A stretch of DNA of 64,000 nt, taken from contig NZ_JACTOJ010000005.1 in NCBI RefSeq assembly GCF_032335695.1, positions 189,265 to 253,264 of the forward strand, in the 5' to 3' direction. Position numbers and translations under genes: made by a program. Within the stretch, counting starts at the first letter, position 1. Every line of letters starts with the position of its first letter. Source of the DNA: JACTOJ01 sp032335695. GTDB lineage: Bacteria > Bacillota > Clostridia > Clostridiales > Clostridiaceae. A model generated the notes under the pieces. It worked only from the letters and a program-made list of their open reading frames with translations. It had not been told where the DNA came from and made no database searches. Of the stretch, positions 40,959 through 50,779 are shown piece by piece.

Positions 40959-42284
40959 CTAAGCTTTTCTTTTAAGTTTTGATATAAAAAATCCATCCAT
41001 TTCTTTGTTAGGCAGAATTGTTATCATGCCATTATAAGGATAGAGTATATTCTCTCTTGATCCATAGTCTATATTTTGCAATTCATAATTAGGATGATCT
41101 TTAAGAAATTTTATTATTGTTTCTTCATTTTCTTTCTTATTTAAAGTACAAGTAGAATATATCAGTGTACCTCCTCCCTTAACATACTTACAAGCATTAT
41201 TTAAGATATTTTTTTGTACCTTTAATATATCTTCTAAATCTTTCTTGTCCTTAAACCATTTTATTTCAGGTTTCTTTTTTATTATTCCAAGACCAGAACA
41301 AGGGACATCCACAAGAAGAGCATCAAAGCTGTCTACATATTGAGGAGAAAATTCTTCGGCATTCATTATTTCAGCTGTTAGATTGCTTATCCCTAACCTC
41401 TTAGCATTGTTTTTTATAAGCTTTACCTTGTGTTCGTATATATCAAAAGAAGATACGTTACCAGTGTTATTAAGTATCTCGCTCATATGAGTACTTTTAC
41501 CTCCTGGAGCAGCACATAAATCACCAAGATTCATTCCTTTTTGTATATCCATGCAGTCCACAGCCAGCATGGCGCTCTCGTCCTGTACTGTGATTAACCC
41601 TTCCTTAAAAAGAGGATTATTTTCTATACTGCTGCCTTTAACTATATTTAAAGAGTTCTTATATAAATTTCCTGCTTTTAAATTATATCCGAGCTTCTCT
41701 AGCTTTAAAGTAACTTCTTCTAAATTAGTCTTTAAAGTGTTTATTCTTATGCTTACATATGGTGTTTCATTAAGTCCAGCCAATATATACTCAGCTTTTT
41801 CTATGCCATATTGGTTAATAAAGCTTTTCACCATCCACTTTTCAAAAGAATATTTAAAACATAATCTTTCAACTTCGTCCTGTGATGCACAAAAATCAGT
41901 TTCAGTATTTCTTAGATAATTTCTTAGAACTCCATTTACAAATTTTGAAGAACCTTGGGAATGCTTTTTGGCTAGATCTACAGCTTCATTTACCACTGCA
42001 TATTGAGGAATTTTTGTTAAGTATTTCATTTGATATATGGATATTCTTAATATATTCAATATATTACTATCCACTTTCTTGAAGGGAATTTTTATAAAAT
42101 ATCTTAATATAGTATCTATAGTATATTTATACTTTATGGTTCCATACACTATTTCTGTTATAAGTGCTCTGTCATTTGTCTCAAATTGATATTTGTTTAA
42201 AGTTGTTTTAAGGGCTATATTGGAATAGGCTTTATTTTGAAAAACCTCTTCCAATATAGCCACTGCAGTTTTTCTACTGTTCAT
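40959..42284 (-). CDS. rsmB: 16S rRNA (cytosine967-C5)-methyltransferase RsmB
   Basis: 441 residues. An N-terminal NusB-like domain (about 1-130) binds RNA. The methyltransferase domain has LGDLCAAPGGKSTHMSEIL (motif I) and the two catalytic cysteines in LLVDVPCSGLG and LIYSTCTLNKKENEE. It methylates C967 of 16S rRNA. It lies between fmt and rlmN with gaps of 21 and 9 nt, clearly one operon. Confidence 0.95.
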   Translation of the reverse strand: MNSRKTAVAILEEVFQNKAYSNIALKTTLNKYQFETNDRALITEIVYGTIKYKYTIDTILRYFIKIPFKKVDSNILNILRISIYQMKYLTKIPQYAVVNEAVDLAKKHSQGSSKFVNGVLRNYLRNTETDFCASQDEVERLCFKYSFEKWMVKSFINQYGIEKAEYILAGLNETPYVSIRINTLKTNLEEVTLKLEKLGYNLKAGNLYKNSLNIVKGSSIENNPLFKEGLITVQDESAMLAVDCMDIQKGMNLGDLCAAPGGKSTHMSEILNNTGNVSSFDIYEHKVKLIKNNAKRLGISNLTAEIMNAEEFSPQYVDSFDALLVDVPCSGLGIIKKKPEIKWFKDKKDLEDILKVQKNILNNACKYVKGGGTLIYSTCTLNKKENEETIIKFLKDHPNYELQNIDYGSRENILYPYNGMITILPNKEMDGFFISKLKRKA

Positions 42285-42305
42285 AATATGCTCCTCTTAA
42301 ATGTA

Positions 42306-43232
42306 CTAACCTAATTTAATACCTTCTTCAATAGTATTTCCTTTTAGGTAATCTTCCACTCTCATTCTTTTTCCTCCTGGAAATTGAATTTCTTTTATTA
42401 GAAGATATTTATCTTTTGCAGCTACTAATATACCTGCTTTGTCAACCTTGGCTATAGTACCAGGTGCTTCCTTGCATATACCTAGTATCTCCGCAGTATA
42501 AACTTTCATAATTGAATTCTTATAGCTAGTAAAAGTTATAGGCCAAGGATTAAAGCCTCTTATTCTATTATTAATATACTCTGCATCGTTATTCCAGTCT
42601 ATTCTTGCCATTTCTTTGCTTATCATTGGTGAATAACAACTTAATTCATCTTTCTGTCTCTCAGGTGCTATTTCATTTTTTACTAATGCTTCTATAGTAT
42701 CTACCATGAGCTGAGGCCCATCTTCCTTAAGAATATCGTGAAGCTCTCCATAAGTCATATTTTCAGTTATTTCTACACTGCTTTGCTTTAATATATCTCC
42801 TGTATCTAACCCTTCGGCCATAAGCATAGTTGTGTTGCCAGATACTTTTTCTCCATTTATTATACACCAATTTATTGGAGCTGCACCTCTATATTTAGGA
42901 AGCAGCGAAGCATGTAGATTTATACAATAATATTTAGGTATATCTAATACTTCCTTAGGTAAAATTTGCCCATAAGCCACTACGATAATAAAATCAGGAT
43001 TTATTTCTTTAAGTAGTTTTATGCTTTCTTCATCTTTCCTTAGCTTTTCTGGTTGAATAACTTTTATTCCTGCATCTACAGCTACTTGTTTCACTTCGCT
43101 AAAAGCTAGTTTTTTCCCTCTTCCTTTAGGCCTGTCAGGCTGTGTAAATACAGCCTTAACATTATAATTTTCTATTAGCTTTTTTAATGTAGGCACCGCA
43201 AATTCCGGTGTCCCCATAAAAACAATATTCAT
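42306..43232 (-). CDS. fmt: Methionyl-tRNA formyltransferase
   Basis: 308 residues. It opens MNIVFMGTPEFAVPTLKKLI and carries TQPDRPKGRGKK and INLHASLLPKYRGAAPINW, the formyl-THF binding and catalytic region. The C-terminal OB-like domain binds initiator tRNA. It formylates Met-tRNA for initiation; Def, encoded 2 nt upstream in the same operon, later removes the formyl group. Confidence 0.97.
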   Translation of the reverse strand: MNIVFMGTPEFAVPTLKKLIENYNVKAVFTQPDRPKGRGKKLAFSEVKQVAVDAGIKVIQPEKLRKDEESIKLLKEINPDFIIVVAYGQILPKEVLDIPKYYCINLHASLLPKYRGAAPINWCIINGEKVSGNTTMLMAEGLDTGDILKQSSVEITENMTYGELHDILKEDGPQLMVDTIEALVKNEIAPERQKDELSCYSPMISKEMARIDWNNDAEYINNRIRGFNPWPITFTSYKNSIMKVYTAEILGICKEAPGTIAKVDKAGILVAAKDKYLLIKEIQFPGGKRMRVEDYLKGNTIEEGIKLG

Positions 43233-43234
43233 AT

Positions 43235-43687
43235 TTACTCTTCCTCACCTTCTACAAGCTTATCAGTAAATAATATTCCATCCAGGTGATCTGTTTCATG
43301 ACAAATTGCTCTAGCAAAAAATCCTTCTGCTTCCAATTCAAACTCTTCTCCATTTTCGTTAAGAGCTTTGACTTTTATTTTTTCAGGTCTTTCCACTGCT
43401 CCCTGCTTACCTGGAATACTAAGACATCCCTCTATATCCACACAAGAACCAACAGCTTCATATATTTCTGGATTAATAAATACATATGGTCCATCTCCTA
43501 CATCCACAACAGCCAATCTTTTAAGTATGCCTACCTGAGGAGCTGCAAGTCCTACACCATCAGCCTCGTACATAGTCTCAAACATATCTTTAATAAGAGT
43601 CTTAATTCTATCGTTTACCTCTTCTACCTTTCTGCTTTTCTTTCTTAAAATTTCGTCGTTGTCCTGTCTTATATTTCTTAATGCCAT
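43235..43687 (-). CDS. def: Peptide deformylase
   Basis: 150 residues. The three deformylase motifs are all present: GVGLAAPQVG, EGCLSIPG (metal-ligand Cys) and ICHETDHLDGILF (HExxH). The metalloenzyme removes N-formyl groups from nascent proteins at the ribosome exit. It is immediately followed by fmt and preceded by priA. Confidence 0.97.
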   Translation of the reverse strand: MALRNIRQDNDEILRKKSRKVEEVNDRIKTLIKDMFETMYEADGVGLAAPQVGILKRLAVVDVGDGPYVFINPEIYEAVGSCVDIEGCLSIPGKQGAVERPEKIKVKALNENGEEFELEAEGFFARAICHETDHLDGILFTDKLVEGEEE

Positions 43688-43714
43688 TTTTGTCCTCCTT
43701 ATGCATTTAAATAT

Positions 43715-45916
43715 TTATATTAGACTATTAGGGTTAATATCTAAATTTAATTTAATTTCATTATATACGTTTTTTAAATAATTATAAATTGTATCCCTTA
43801 AGATTATTTTAAATTCCTCTGAGAATCTTCCTTTTAAAATTATCTGCCATCTATACATCTCTTTGATTTTGGATATGGCGCAAGCACAGGGACCTAGCAT
43901 ATCAATCTCTTTTTCCTCTTGAATTAATGATTTAATATTAACCGCTAATTCATTAATAACTTTTATTAAAAGAGTCTCATTTTCAGAATTTAAATTAATG
44001 TTTATTATATCAGAAAAAGGTGGATAATTCATACTCTTTCTTACTAAAATTTCTTTTTCAAAAAATTCATTATAATTATTGTTTATTGAGCTCAATATAC
44101 TATAATGATCCGGTGTATAAGTTTGCACTACAACTTTTCCAGCTTTGTCTCCTCGCCCTGCTCTTCCAGATACCTGAGTTAATAGCTGAAAAGTTCTTTC
44201 TGCCGACTTATAATCTGGTATATTTAATGTGAGGTCCGCCGCAAGTACTCCAACTAAAGTAACGTTAGGGAAATCAAGGCCTTTGGCTATCATTTGGGTT
44301 CCTATAAGAATCTGAGATTTCCCATTTTTAAAATCTTTATATATATTTATATAGGAATCTTTTTTCTTAGTAGTATCCAAATCCATTCTACTCACCTTAT
44401 AGCTTGGAAAATACTTTTTCACCTCTTGCTCCACTCTTTCCGTACCTACTCCAAAATATTTTATATATTTGCTGCCGCACTCAGGACATTTTGAATCAAG
44501 CTTTCTCTTATAGCCGCAGTAATGGCAGTGGAGATATCCGTCATTTCTATGATAGGTTAGAGATATGTCACAATTATTGCACTTATATACAAAACCGCAT
44601 TTCCTGCAGGAAACAAAGGTAGAAAAACCTCTTCTATTAAGAAATAATATTACCTGTTCTCCTTTTTCAAGGGTTTCTTTCATATTTGAAAACAGGCTTC
44701 TGCTGAATATGGATTTATTTCCTTCCATAAGTTCTTCTCTCATATCTACCAATGCTATCTCAGGAAGTCTTGCACCATCTACTCTGTTTTTAATCTCTAA
44801 TAGATTTACTTCTCCAACTTTAGCTCGAGTATAATTTTCTATTGAAGGAGTAGCCGTTCCATATACCACTTTGCAATTCCTATCCATAGCAATAAATTCA
44901 GCTAATTCTCTGGCGTCATATTTAGGACTATTTTCAGATTTATAGCTTCCTTCATGCTCTTCATCTAAAATAATCATGCCAATGTTTTTAAAAGGTAGAA
45001 AAATCGCTGATCGGGCTCCTATTACTATTTTTGTTTTACCATTCTTTATTCTCATCCATTCGTCATAACGTTCGCCATCTGACATTTTACTATGATATAC
45101 ACTTATGCTGTCACCAAATCTTCCTTTAAATCTTTCTACCATCTGTGGTGTAAGAGATATTTCAGGAACAAGCACTATAGTATCTCTTTCTTGAGAAAGC
45201 ATATCCTTAACTAATTGAAGATATATTTCAGTTTTTCCGCTGCCAGTTATTCCATGCAGCAAGAATACTCCTGTTTTGCTTTCCTTTATAGTTTCATAAG
45301 CTTTTTTTTGTTCCTCATTAAGACTGATAAAATTATATTTATCATATTCTTCTCTGGAAAATCTATTTACCACTTGTTTCTCTAAAGATAAATATTCATA
45401 TTTAATGAGAGTGTTTATGGAACTTAATGAAAACCCTAATTCCTTACTAAGCTTATTTTTACTATATATAGCTTGATTACTTTTAATAAAATCGTATATA
45501 TCAATATATGGCGATTTGCTGTATTTATCATCTAATGGTCTTCCTATATAAATTAACTGCTGAAATTTGTGACCGTTGCCCTTAGTAATGCCAATAGGTA
45601 TAATAAGCTTTATGCAGTCTATATAAGAACACAAATATTTTTTTTTCATAAAGTTTATGAGCGAGATATCATTTTCCGTAAGAAGTGGAAATTCGTCTAC
45701 AATACTTTTAATATCCTTAATTTTGTTTAACTTATTCTCTGCTTCATGTATTGAAAGTACGAATCCTTCTATAAGTTTGTTACCCATGCCAAAAGGCACC
45801 TTAACTCTATGCCCTATTCTTATTTTATCCCATAGTTCCATAGGTATCTCATATGTAAATAGTTTATCAACCGCAACAGCATCATTATTTACAATCACGC
45901 CAGCATATTTGTACAA
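43715..45916 (-). CDS. priA: Primosomal protein N' (helicase PriA)
   Basis: 733 residues. The N-terminal 3'-DNA-binding domain is followed by helicase motifs: Walker A LLHGITGSGKTEIYLQL, IILDEEHEGSYKSE and VSGRAGRGDKAGKV. The cysteine-rich zinc-binding insert between them contains CRKCGFVYKCNNCD and later CPECGS. PriA restarts collapsed replication forks. The start is a TTG at 45916 behind AAGGTAGTGG. coaBC lies 48 nt upstream in the same direction. Confidence 0.96.
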   Translation of the reverse strand: MYKYAGVIVNNDAVAVDKLFTYEIPMELWDKIRIGHRVKVPFGMGNKLIEGFVLSIHEAENKLNKIKDIKSIVDEFPLLTENDISLINFMKKKYLCSYIDCIKLIIPIGITKGNGHKFQQLIYIGRPLDDKYSKSPYIDIYDFIKSNQAIYSKNKLSKELGFSLSSINTLIKYEYLSLEKQVVNRFSREEYDKYNFISLNEEQKKAYETIKESKTGVFLLHGITGSGKTEIYLQLVKDMLSQERDTIVLVPEISLTPQMVERFKGRFGDSISVYHSKMSDGERYDEWMRIKNGKTKIVIGARSAIFLPFKNIGMIILDEEHEGSYKSENSPKYDARELAEFIAMDRNCKVVYGTATPSIENYTRAKVGEVNLLEIKNRVDGARLPEIALVDMREELMEGNKSIFSRSLFSNMKETLEKGEQVILFLNRRGFSTFVSCRKCGFVYKCNNCDISLTYHRNDGYLHCHYCGYKRKLDSKCPECGSKYIKYFGVGTERVEQEVKKYFPSYKVSRMDLDTTKKKDSYINIYKDFKNGKSQILIGTQMIAKGLDFPNVTLVGVLAADLTLNIPDYKSAERTFQLLTQVSGRAGRGDKAGKVVVQTYTPDHYSILSSINNNYNEFFEKEILVRKSMNYPPFSDIININLNSENETLLIKVINELAVNIKSLIQEEKEIDMLGPCACAISKIKEMYRWQIILKGRFSEEFKIILRDTIYNYLKNVYNEIKLNLDINPNSLI

Positions 45917-45964
45917 GCAACCACTACCTTTTTATATAAAAATATTAAAAATTAAAAAAGAGCA

Positions 45965-47158
45965 TTATCGCCCTTTTAAAATTTTATTAAATATTTCGCA
46001 GGCAACCTGTCTTTTACTCATTTTGTCTAAATGAGCAGCATTCCCATCCCTATCTATAATAGTAACCCTATTATAATCGGACGCAAAGCCAGTATCGGCA
46101 GATTTTATGTCATTTGCTACTATAAAGTCAAGATTTTTACTCTCTAATTTTCTTTTAGCATTCTCAATCAAATCATTACTTTCTGCGGCAAAGCCTACCA
46201 ATACCTGGTTTGATTTTTTAATCTTACCAAGTTCCTTTAAAATATCTACATCTTGAATCAACTCTAATTCTAGAATCTCATTTACTTTCTTTATTTTAGA
46301 TTCACTATAATTTCTAGGTTTATAATCAGCTACTGCGGCACTTTTAATTATTATATCCTTGTCATTAAAATTGTCCATTACCGCCTTCAGCATTTCACTG
46401 TTGGTTTTAACATTTATAGAGTTTACACCATATGGGATCTTAATATCAGTTGGTCCTGTAATAAGCAGCACCTCCGCGCCTCTGTCTCTTGCTTCTTCTG
46501 CTATAGCATAACCCATTTTACCCGTAGATCTATTTGTAATATACCTAACAGGATCAATGTTAACTAAAGTAGGCCCTGCTGTTACCAATACCCTTTTACC
46601 GCTTAAATCATTCTTTTTATAGAGTCTTGAAAGAATAGCTTCCGTAATAATTTCAGGTTTAGGAAGCTTTCCTTTGCCTGTATCTCCACAAGCAAGCATT
46701 CCTGTATCCGGCTCCATAAATTCATAACCGTAAGCTCTTAATTTTTTAATATTTTCTTGAACTATAATGTTCTCATACATTCCTGTGTTCATAGCAGGAC
46801 AAAATAGAACAGGTGCCTTAGTAGCCATTATAGTAGTTGAAAGCATGTCATCCGCTATACCATTAGCTACTTTTCCTATTATATTAGCGGTAGCAGGTAA
46901 TACAACAAATAAGTCTGCTTTCTTAGCTAATGAAATATGCTGTATTTCCCAATATTTTGGTTCCTCAAACATATCTACAACTACTTTGTTATAGCTTATA
47001 GATTGAAAGGTCAGCGGAGTTACAAATTCGGTAGCATGCTTTGTCATTATAACATCTACATTAATATTTCTTTTTCTCAAAGCGCTAATTACATCAAGGG
47101 CTTTATAAGCAGCTATGCCTCCGCATACACCTATTACTACATTGCTGTTATATTCCAT
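45965..47158 (-). CDS. coaBC: Bifunctional phosphopantothenoylcysteine decarboxylase / phosphopantothenate-cysteine ligase
   Basis: 397 residues. The N-terminal flavin-dependent CoaC half has GVCGGIAAYKALDVIS, the catalytic His in WEIQHISLAKKADL, and PAMNTGMYEN. The CoaB half (from about residue 185) has KRVLVTAGPTLVNIDPVRYI and TNRSTGKMGYAIAEEA. It performs two consecutive steps of coenzyme A synthesis. Its ATG overlaps the rpoZ stop (TAATG). Confidence 0.96.
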   Translation of the reverse strand: MEYNSNVVIGVCGGIAAYKALDVISALRKRNINVDVIMTKHATEFVTPLTFQSISYNKVVVDMFEEPKYWEIQHISLAKKADLFVVLPATANIIGKVANGIADDMLSTTIMATKAPVLFCPAMNTGMYENIIVQENIKKLRAYGYEFMEPDTGMLACGDTGKGKLPKPEIITEAILSRLYKKNDLSGKRVLVTAGPTLVNIDPVRYITNRSTGKMGYAIAEEARDRGAEVLLITGPTDIKIPYGVNSINVKTNSEMLKAVMDNFNDKDIIIKSAAVADYKPRNYSESKIKKVNEILELELIQDVDILKELGKIKKSNQVLVGFAAESNDLIENAKRKLESKNLDFIVANDIKSADTGFASDYNRVTIIDRDGNAAHLDKMSKRQVACEIFNKILKGR

Positions 47159-47376
47159 TATTTTATTCCTTCTTTTAAAGTCTCATAAACTATATCTCCA
47201 GAGTAAACTTCATTTATAGCTACAGTAAGTGGTTTATTAGAATTTACTTTAGTTAAAGGCTGCTGACCCCCTATAAGCTGTCTTGCTCTCTTAGAAGTTA
47301 CAATAACCAAAGAATATCTATTATCTACCACCTTTAATAAATCTACTATTGATGGATTAATCATAGAACTGTTCAT
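47158..47376 (-). CDS. rpoZ: RNA polymerase omega subunit
   Basis: 72 residues. It has the omega pattern NPSIVDLLKVVDNRYSLVIVTSKRARQL. Omega promotes assembly and stability of RNA polymerase and is part of the ppGpp site in some bacteria. AAGGAGG is 9 nt before the ATG at 47376, so I keep this start although it lies 20 nt inside gmk; a later ATG (47364) would be 21 nt from the SD. Confidence 0.92.
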   Translation of the reverse strand: MNSSMINPSIVDLLKVVDNRYSLVIVTSKRARQLIGGQQPLTKVNSNKPLTVAINEVYSGDIVYETLKEGIK

Positions 47377-47986
47377 GTATATATGCCTCCTTAGAATTTA
47401 AAATTTCCTCTTTGATTCTATCTACTCTACATTTTTCAGCAATCAAAATTGCTTCTATTTTTTTAACTGCTTCCTCCACAGTATCATTTACTACTGCGTA
47501 ATTATACTTAGACACATAATTTATTTCCTGGAAAGCAGATTTAAATCTAGTCATCAATGATTCAGGAGTTTCACTTCCCCTGTTTATTATCCTTTGTTTA
47601 AGTTCATCCATCGAAGGAGGAAGTATAAATAAAAATACTCCTTGAGGATATGTTTCCTTAACTTTTAGAGCTCCTTGAATATCTATTTCAAGTATCACAT
47701 CTCTTCCACTTTCTATGGCTTCCAGCACTTGTTTTTTAGGAGTACCATAATAATTGCCATATACCTCTGCATACTCTAAAAATTCATTATCTTCAATCTT
47801 TCTTTCAAAATCTTCTTTATCTGAAAAATAATAGTTTATGCCTTCTTTTTCGCCATTTCTAGGCTTTCTAGTAGTTGCCGAAACAGACAACCAAAAATCG
47901 CCTTTTTCAAGAAGCGCCTTACATATAGTTCCTTTTCCGGCACCAGAGGGACCCGATAAAACTATTAATACTCCTCTTTGTTCCAT
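47357..47986 (-). CDS. gmk: Guanylate kinase
   Basis: 209 residues. The P-loop is VLSGPSGAGKGTICKAL, followed by SVSATTRKPRNGEKEGINYY, the GMP-binding region, and later EIDIQGALKVKE. It phosphorylates GMP to GDP. It overlaps rpoZ by 20 nt and its ATG overlaps the remA stop by 1 nt, so remA, gmk, rpoZ and coaBC are tightly coupled. Confidence 0.97.
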   Translation of the reverse strand: MEQRGVLIVLSGPSGAGKGTICKALLEKGDFWLSVSATTRKPRNGEKEGINYYFSDKEDFERKIEDNEFLEYAEVYGNYYGTPKKQVLEAIESGRDVILEIDIQGALKVKETYPQGVFLFILPPSMDELKQRIINRGSETPESLMTRFKSAFQEINYVSKYNYAVVNDTVEEAVKKIEAILIAEKCRVDRIKEEILNSKEAYIHEQFYD

Positions 47987-48258
47987 TATTCCTCAACCTC
48001 ATCAACATTGTCTTCGTCTCTAGATGATAATCTATGAGCAACAGTTTCTGGCTGAACTGCAGATAATATTACATGATCACTATCTGTTATAATAACTGCT
48101 CTAGTTCTTCTTCCATAGGTAGCATCAATTAACATACCTCTGTCTCTAGCTTCCTGAATTATTCTTTTTATTGGAGCTGATTCAGGACTTACAATAGCTA
48201 CTAATCTATTAGCAGAAACTATGTTGCCGAATCCTATATTGATTAACTTTATACCCAT
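47986..48258 (-). CDS. remA: RemA/DUF370 family DNA-binding regulator
   Basis: 90 residues. It starts MGIKLINIGFGNIVSANRLV, contains IVSPESAPIKRIIQEARDRG and LIDATYGRRTRAVIITDSDH, the RemA signature. In Bacillus RemA is an activator of biofilm-matrix and osmoprotection genes that binds DNA as a ring oligomer. AGGAGG lies 6 nt before this ATG, so the upstream in-frame start at 48279 is not used. The position between yicC and gmk is conserved. Confidence 0.93.
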   Translation of the reverse strand: MGIKLINIGFGNIVSANRLVAIVSPESAPIKRIIQEARDRGMLIDATYGRRTRAVIITDSDHVILSAVQPETVAHRLSSRDEDNVDEVEE

Positions 48259-48271
48259 TCTTGTCCTCCTA

Positions 48272-49159
48272 CTATTCAATATTTTGAATTTGTTCTCTTA
48301 TTTTTTCAATTTCATTTTTTATGTTTAGAGCACTATTGGTAATATCCAAATCATTAGATTTTGATGCTATAGTATTAGCTTCTCTATTTATCTCTTGTAC
48401 GATAAAATCAAGTTTTCTGCCAATAGGTTCATCAAGTTTCAAAGTTTTTTCAATTTGACCAATATGACTTTTTAACCTGGTTATTTCTTCATCAATACTG
48501 CATTTATCTGCATATATAGCAAGTTCCATAGAGATTCTGTTTTCATCTATATCCACATTTCCATTTCCTAAAATTTCTTTTAGTCTATCTGAAAGTTTTT
48601 CCTTGTACTGCTTAACATGTGTATCAGCTCGGTTTTCAATACAAATTATTTCTTTTTTTATATTATCACATTTTTTAGCCACATCATACGCTAATTTTTG
48701 TCCTTCAACTTGTCGCATACTCTTCAAGCTATTTACAGCGTCTAAAAGCGGCTTACTTAAAGTATTCCAAATTTCATCTAAATTTTCCTCATCTTCTTCC
48801 ACATAAACTACATCTGGAAATTTTGCGATAAGTGATACAGATATATCATCTAACACGCTATACCTTTCACCTATATTTTTTAAGCATTTGAAATAGCTAT
48901 CCGCAAGTATATCATTGAATTTAGCCGTAACTCCTAGTTTTTCATAATTATTATATGTAATAAATATATCTATTTTACCTCTTTTTATGTTAGCAGAGAT
49001 TAGTTTTCTTACTCTGTCTTCTAAGCTAAGCATTAGTCTTGGCATTTTTATATTTATGTCTAAATATCTATGATTTATACTTTTAACTTCTACTGTAAAA
49101 CTCTTTTTTCCATCTAAATCATAGTTTCCTCGTCCAAAGCCAGTCATACTGCTAATCAA
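48272..49159 (-). CDS. yicC: YicC family endoribonuclease
   Basis: 295 residues. The family signature MISSMTGFGRG is at the start, followed by VEVKSINHRYLDINIKMP. The C-terminal DUF1732 part contains KLDFIVQEINREANTIASKS. Escherichia coli YicC is an endoribonuclease that affects RyhB stability; the same activity is inferred here. AGGAG is 9 nt before a TTG at 49159, which gives exactly the family N-terminus; the ATG at 49168 is only 1 nt from the SD. It heads the long operon. The 184-nt gap before it holds no gene and no promoter I can fix. Confidence 0.92.
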   Translation of the reverse strand: MISSMTGFGRGNYDLDGKKSFTVEVKSINHRYLDINIKMPRLMLSLEDRVRKLISANIKRGKIDIFITYNNYEKLGVTAKFNDILADSYFKCLKNIGERYSVLDDISVSLIAKFPDVVYVEEDEENLDEIWNTLSKPLLDAVNSLKSMRQVEGQKLAYDVAKKCDNIKKEIICIENRADTHVKQYKEKLSDRLKEILGNGNVDIDENRISMELAIYADKCSIDEEITRLKSHIGQIEKTLKLDEPIGRKLDFIVQEINREANTIASKSNDLDITNSALNIKNEIEKIREQIQNIE

Positions 49160-49318
49160 TAATATCATCTCCTGTCACTAGCTTAATTCATAATAACTAT
49201 TATACATTTATTATAGCCTATATTTCAAGGTTTTTTTCTATTTTACTCGTTCAAGTTCCATAAATCTAAGATTTTCATTGATTTGCCTGTAAAATTTTCA
49301 ATAAAATTATAAAGTAAT

Positions 49319-49342
49319 AACAGTATCATATATTATGCTGTT
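49319..49342 (-). terminator. Weak terminator candidate after the asparaginase gene
   Basis: AACAG/CTGTT arms with further imperfect CAT/ATG pairing lie 1 nt past the stop. The tail is only moderately U-rich. Confidence 0.35.
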
Positions 49343-49343
49343 T

Positions 49344-50318
49344 TTAATATTCAAATTGTTTTCTTACAAAGTCTATATCCTGTTTTTTGCTTAGAGCTAA
49401 TAGCAATTTTATTCTAGCCTTTTGCCCTGGAAGATTGTCTGCAAGTATAACACCCATATCCTTAAGATATTTTCCTCCTCCTAAATATCCATAGGATTCA
49501 AACACTCTGCCTTCAAAGCATCTAGACACTATAACTATAGGCACTTTATTATCTATAGCTCTTTGTATTCCAGGTATCATTTTAGGTGGTACATTTCCTC
49601 TTCCCAGTGCTTCAATTATTATTCCATTGTCCCCTTTATCTAAGCAAAAATTTATGAGACCGCTATCTTCACCAGCTACACATTTTATAAGGTCTACTTT
49701 TGCATTTATACTATCCACAATAAGCTTTTCGCTTTTTAAGTTATTTCTATAATAAATAGTTCTATTATTATCAACTATACCTATGGGGCCAAAGGTAGGC
49801 GTTCTAAATGCATTTAAGTCCATAGTACTCATTTTTGTAACTTCGCTAGCGCTATTTAATTCTCCATTAAAACAAACAAGCACCCCTCTATTTTGAGATT
49901 CTTCAGATAAAATTGCGGATATTGAAGATGCCAAATTAAAAGGTCCATCATATCCAAGCTCTGAGCTGCTTCTCATTGCTCCCGTAAAAATTATAGGTTT
50001 ATAGCTATCTATAGTCAAGTCTACTAAATAAGCTGTTTCTTCTAAAGTATCTGTACCATGAGTTACTACTACTCCAGCTATGTCTGGTTTATCTAATATA
50101 TTCTTTATATACTTTGACAATTTAAGCATATCCTCAATAGTCATATGTGGACTTGGAACATTGGAGAATGTATAAGATTCTACTTCGGCGAACCTCTCTA
50201 TACCAGAAACCATGTTCATAATCTGCTCCCCACTAAGCCCAGGCACAGCAGCATGAATTTTCTCATCTACTACCATAGATATGGTACCGCCATTAAATAC
50301 TACAGCTACTTTCTTCAT
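49344..50318 (-). CDS. ansA: L-asparaginase
   Basis: 324 residues. Catalytic motifs are VVFNGGTISM (first Thr) and VVTHGTDTLEETAYL (second Thr and the TDT triad). GAMRSSSELGYDGPFNL also matches the family. It hydrolyses asparagine to aspartate and ammonia. No signal peptide is present, so it should be cytosolic. It stands in its own unit between the core operon and small metabolic genes; whether it is type I or II cannot be told from this view. Confidence 0.92.
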   Translation of the reverse strand: MKKVAVVFNGGTISMVVDEKIHAAVPGLSGEQIMNMVSGIERFAEVESYTFSNVPSPHMTIEDMLKLSKYIKNILDKPDIAGVVVTHGTDTLEETAYLVDLTIDSYKPIIFTGAMRSSSELGYDGPFNLASSISAILSEESQNRGVLVCFNGELNSASEVTKMSTMDLNAFRTPTFGPIGIVDNNRTIYYRNNLKSEKLIVDSINAKVDLIKCVAGEDSGLINFCLDKGDNGIIIEALGRGNVPPKMIPGIQRAIDNKVPIVIVSRCFEGRVFESYGYLGGGKYLKDMGVILADNLPGQKARIKLLLALSKKQDIDFVRKQFEY

Positions 50319-50346
50319 TATATAAAATCACCAACTCTTTCTTTAA

Positions 50347-50685
50347 TTATTCCCAGCTTTCCCAAATTTGAGGTTTATATCCTACAGTAGCAAATTTACC
50401 ATTTCTAACTATTGGAGTATTACATAGCTTAGCATTATTAAGCAATATTTCTTTTTTAATTTCATCGTTTCTTATAAACCTAATATTAAGCTTGTCATAT
50501 AAGCTGCTTTTAATATTTATAAGGTCCGATAGCTTGACATTTATAATTATGCTTTCAAGCTCCCTTTTCCCAAAAGATTTTATATTCAAATCTATAAATT
50601 GATATTTAATATTTCTTTCTTTGAAATATCTCTCAGCCTTCTTAGTGTCAAAACATTTTTGCACACCAAATATTTGTATATTCAT
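50347..50685 (-). CDS. ArsC/Spx-like thioredoxin-fold protein
   Basis: 112 residues from the chosen start. MNIQIFGVQKCFDTKKAERY has the single-cysteine motif (CxxT/K pattern) of the ArsC/Spx/YffB superfamily, and the C-terminus ends GYKPQIWESW. It lacks the CxxC of Spx and the arginine triad of arsenate reductase is not obvious, so I leave the function open. GGGGGA lies 7 nt before the ATG at 50685; the longer frame to 50757 has no homology signal. It is 28 nt upstream of asparaginase on the same strand, probably co-transcribed. Confidence 0.78.
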   Translation of the reverse strand: MNIQIFGVQKCFDTKKAERYFKERNIKYQFIDLNIKSFGKRELESIIINVKLSDLINIKSSLYDKLNIRFIRNDEIKKEILLNNAKLCNTPIVRNGKFATVGYKPQIWESWE

Positions 50686-50779
50686 ACCGCTGTCCCCCAA
50701 TAAACTATTGTTTTTTATAAGGCCCACATAAATGTTTACTTCAACAATATTTATCACTTTTTATATTTTAAATCATAGA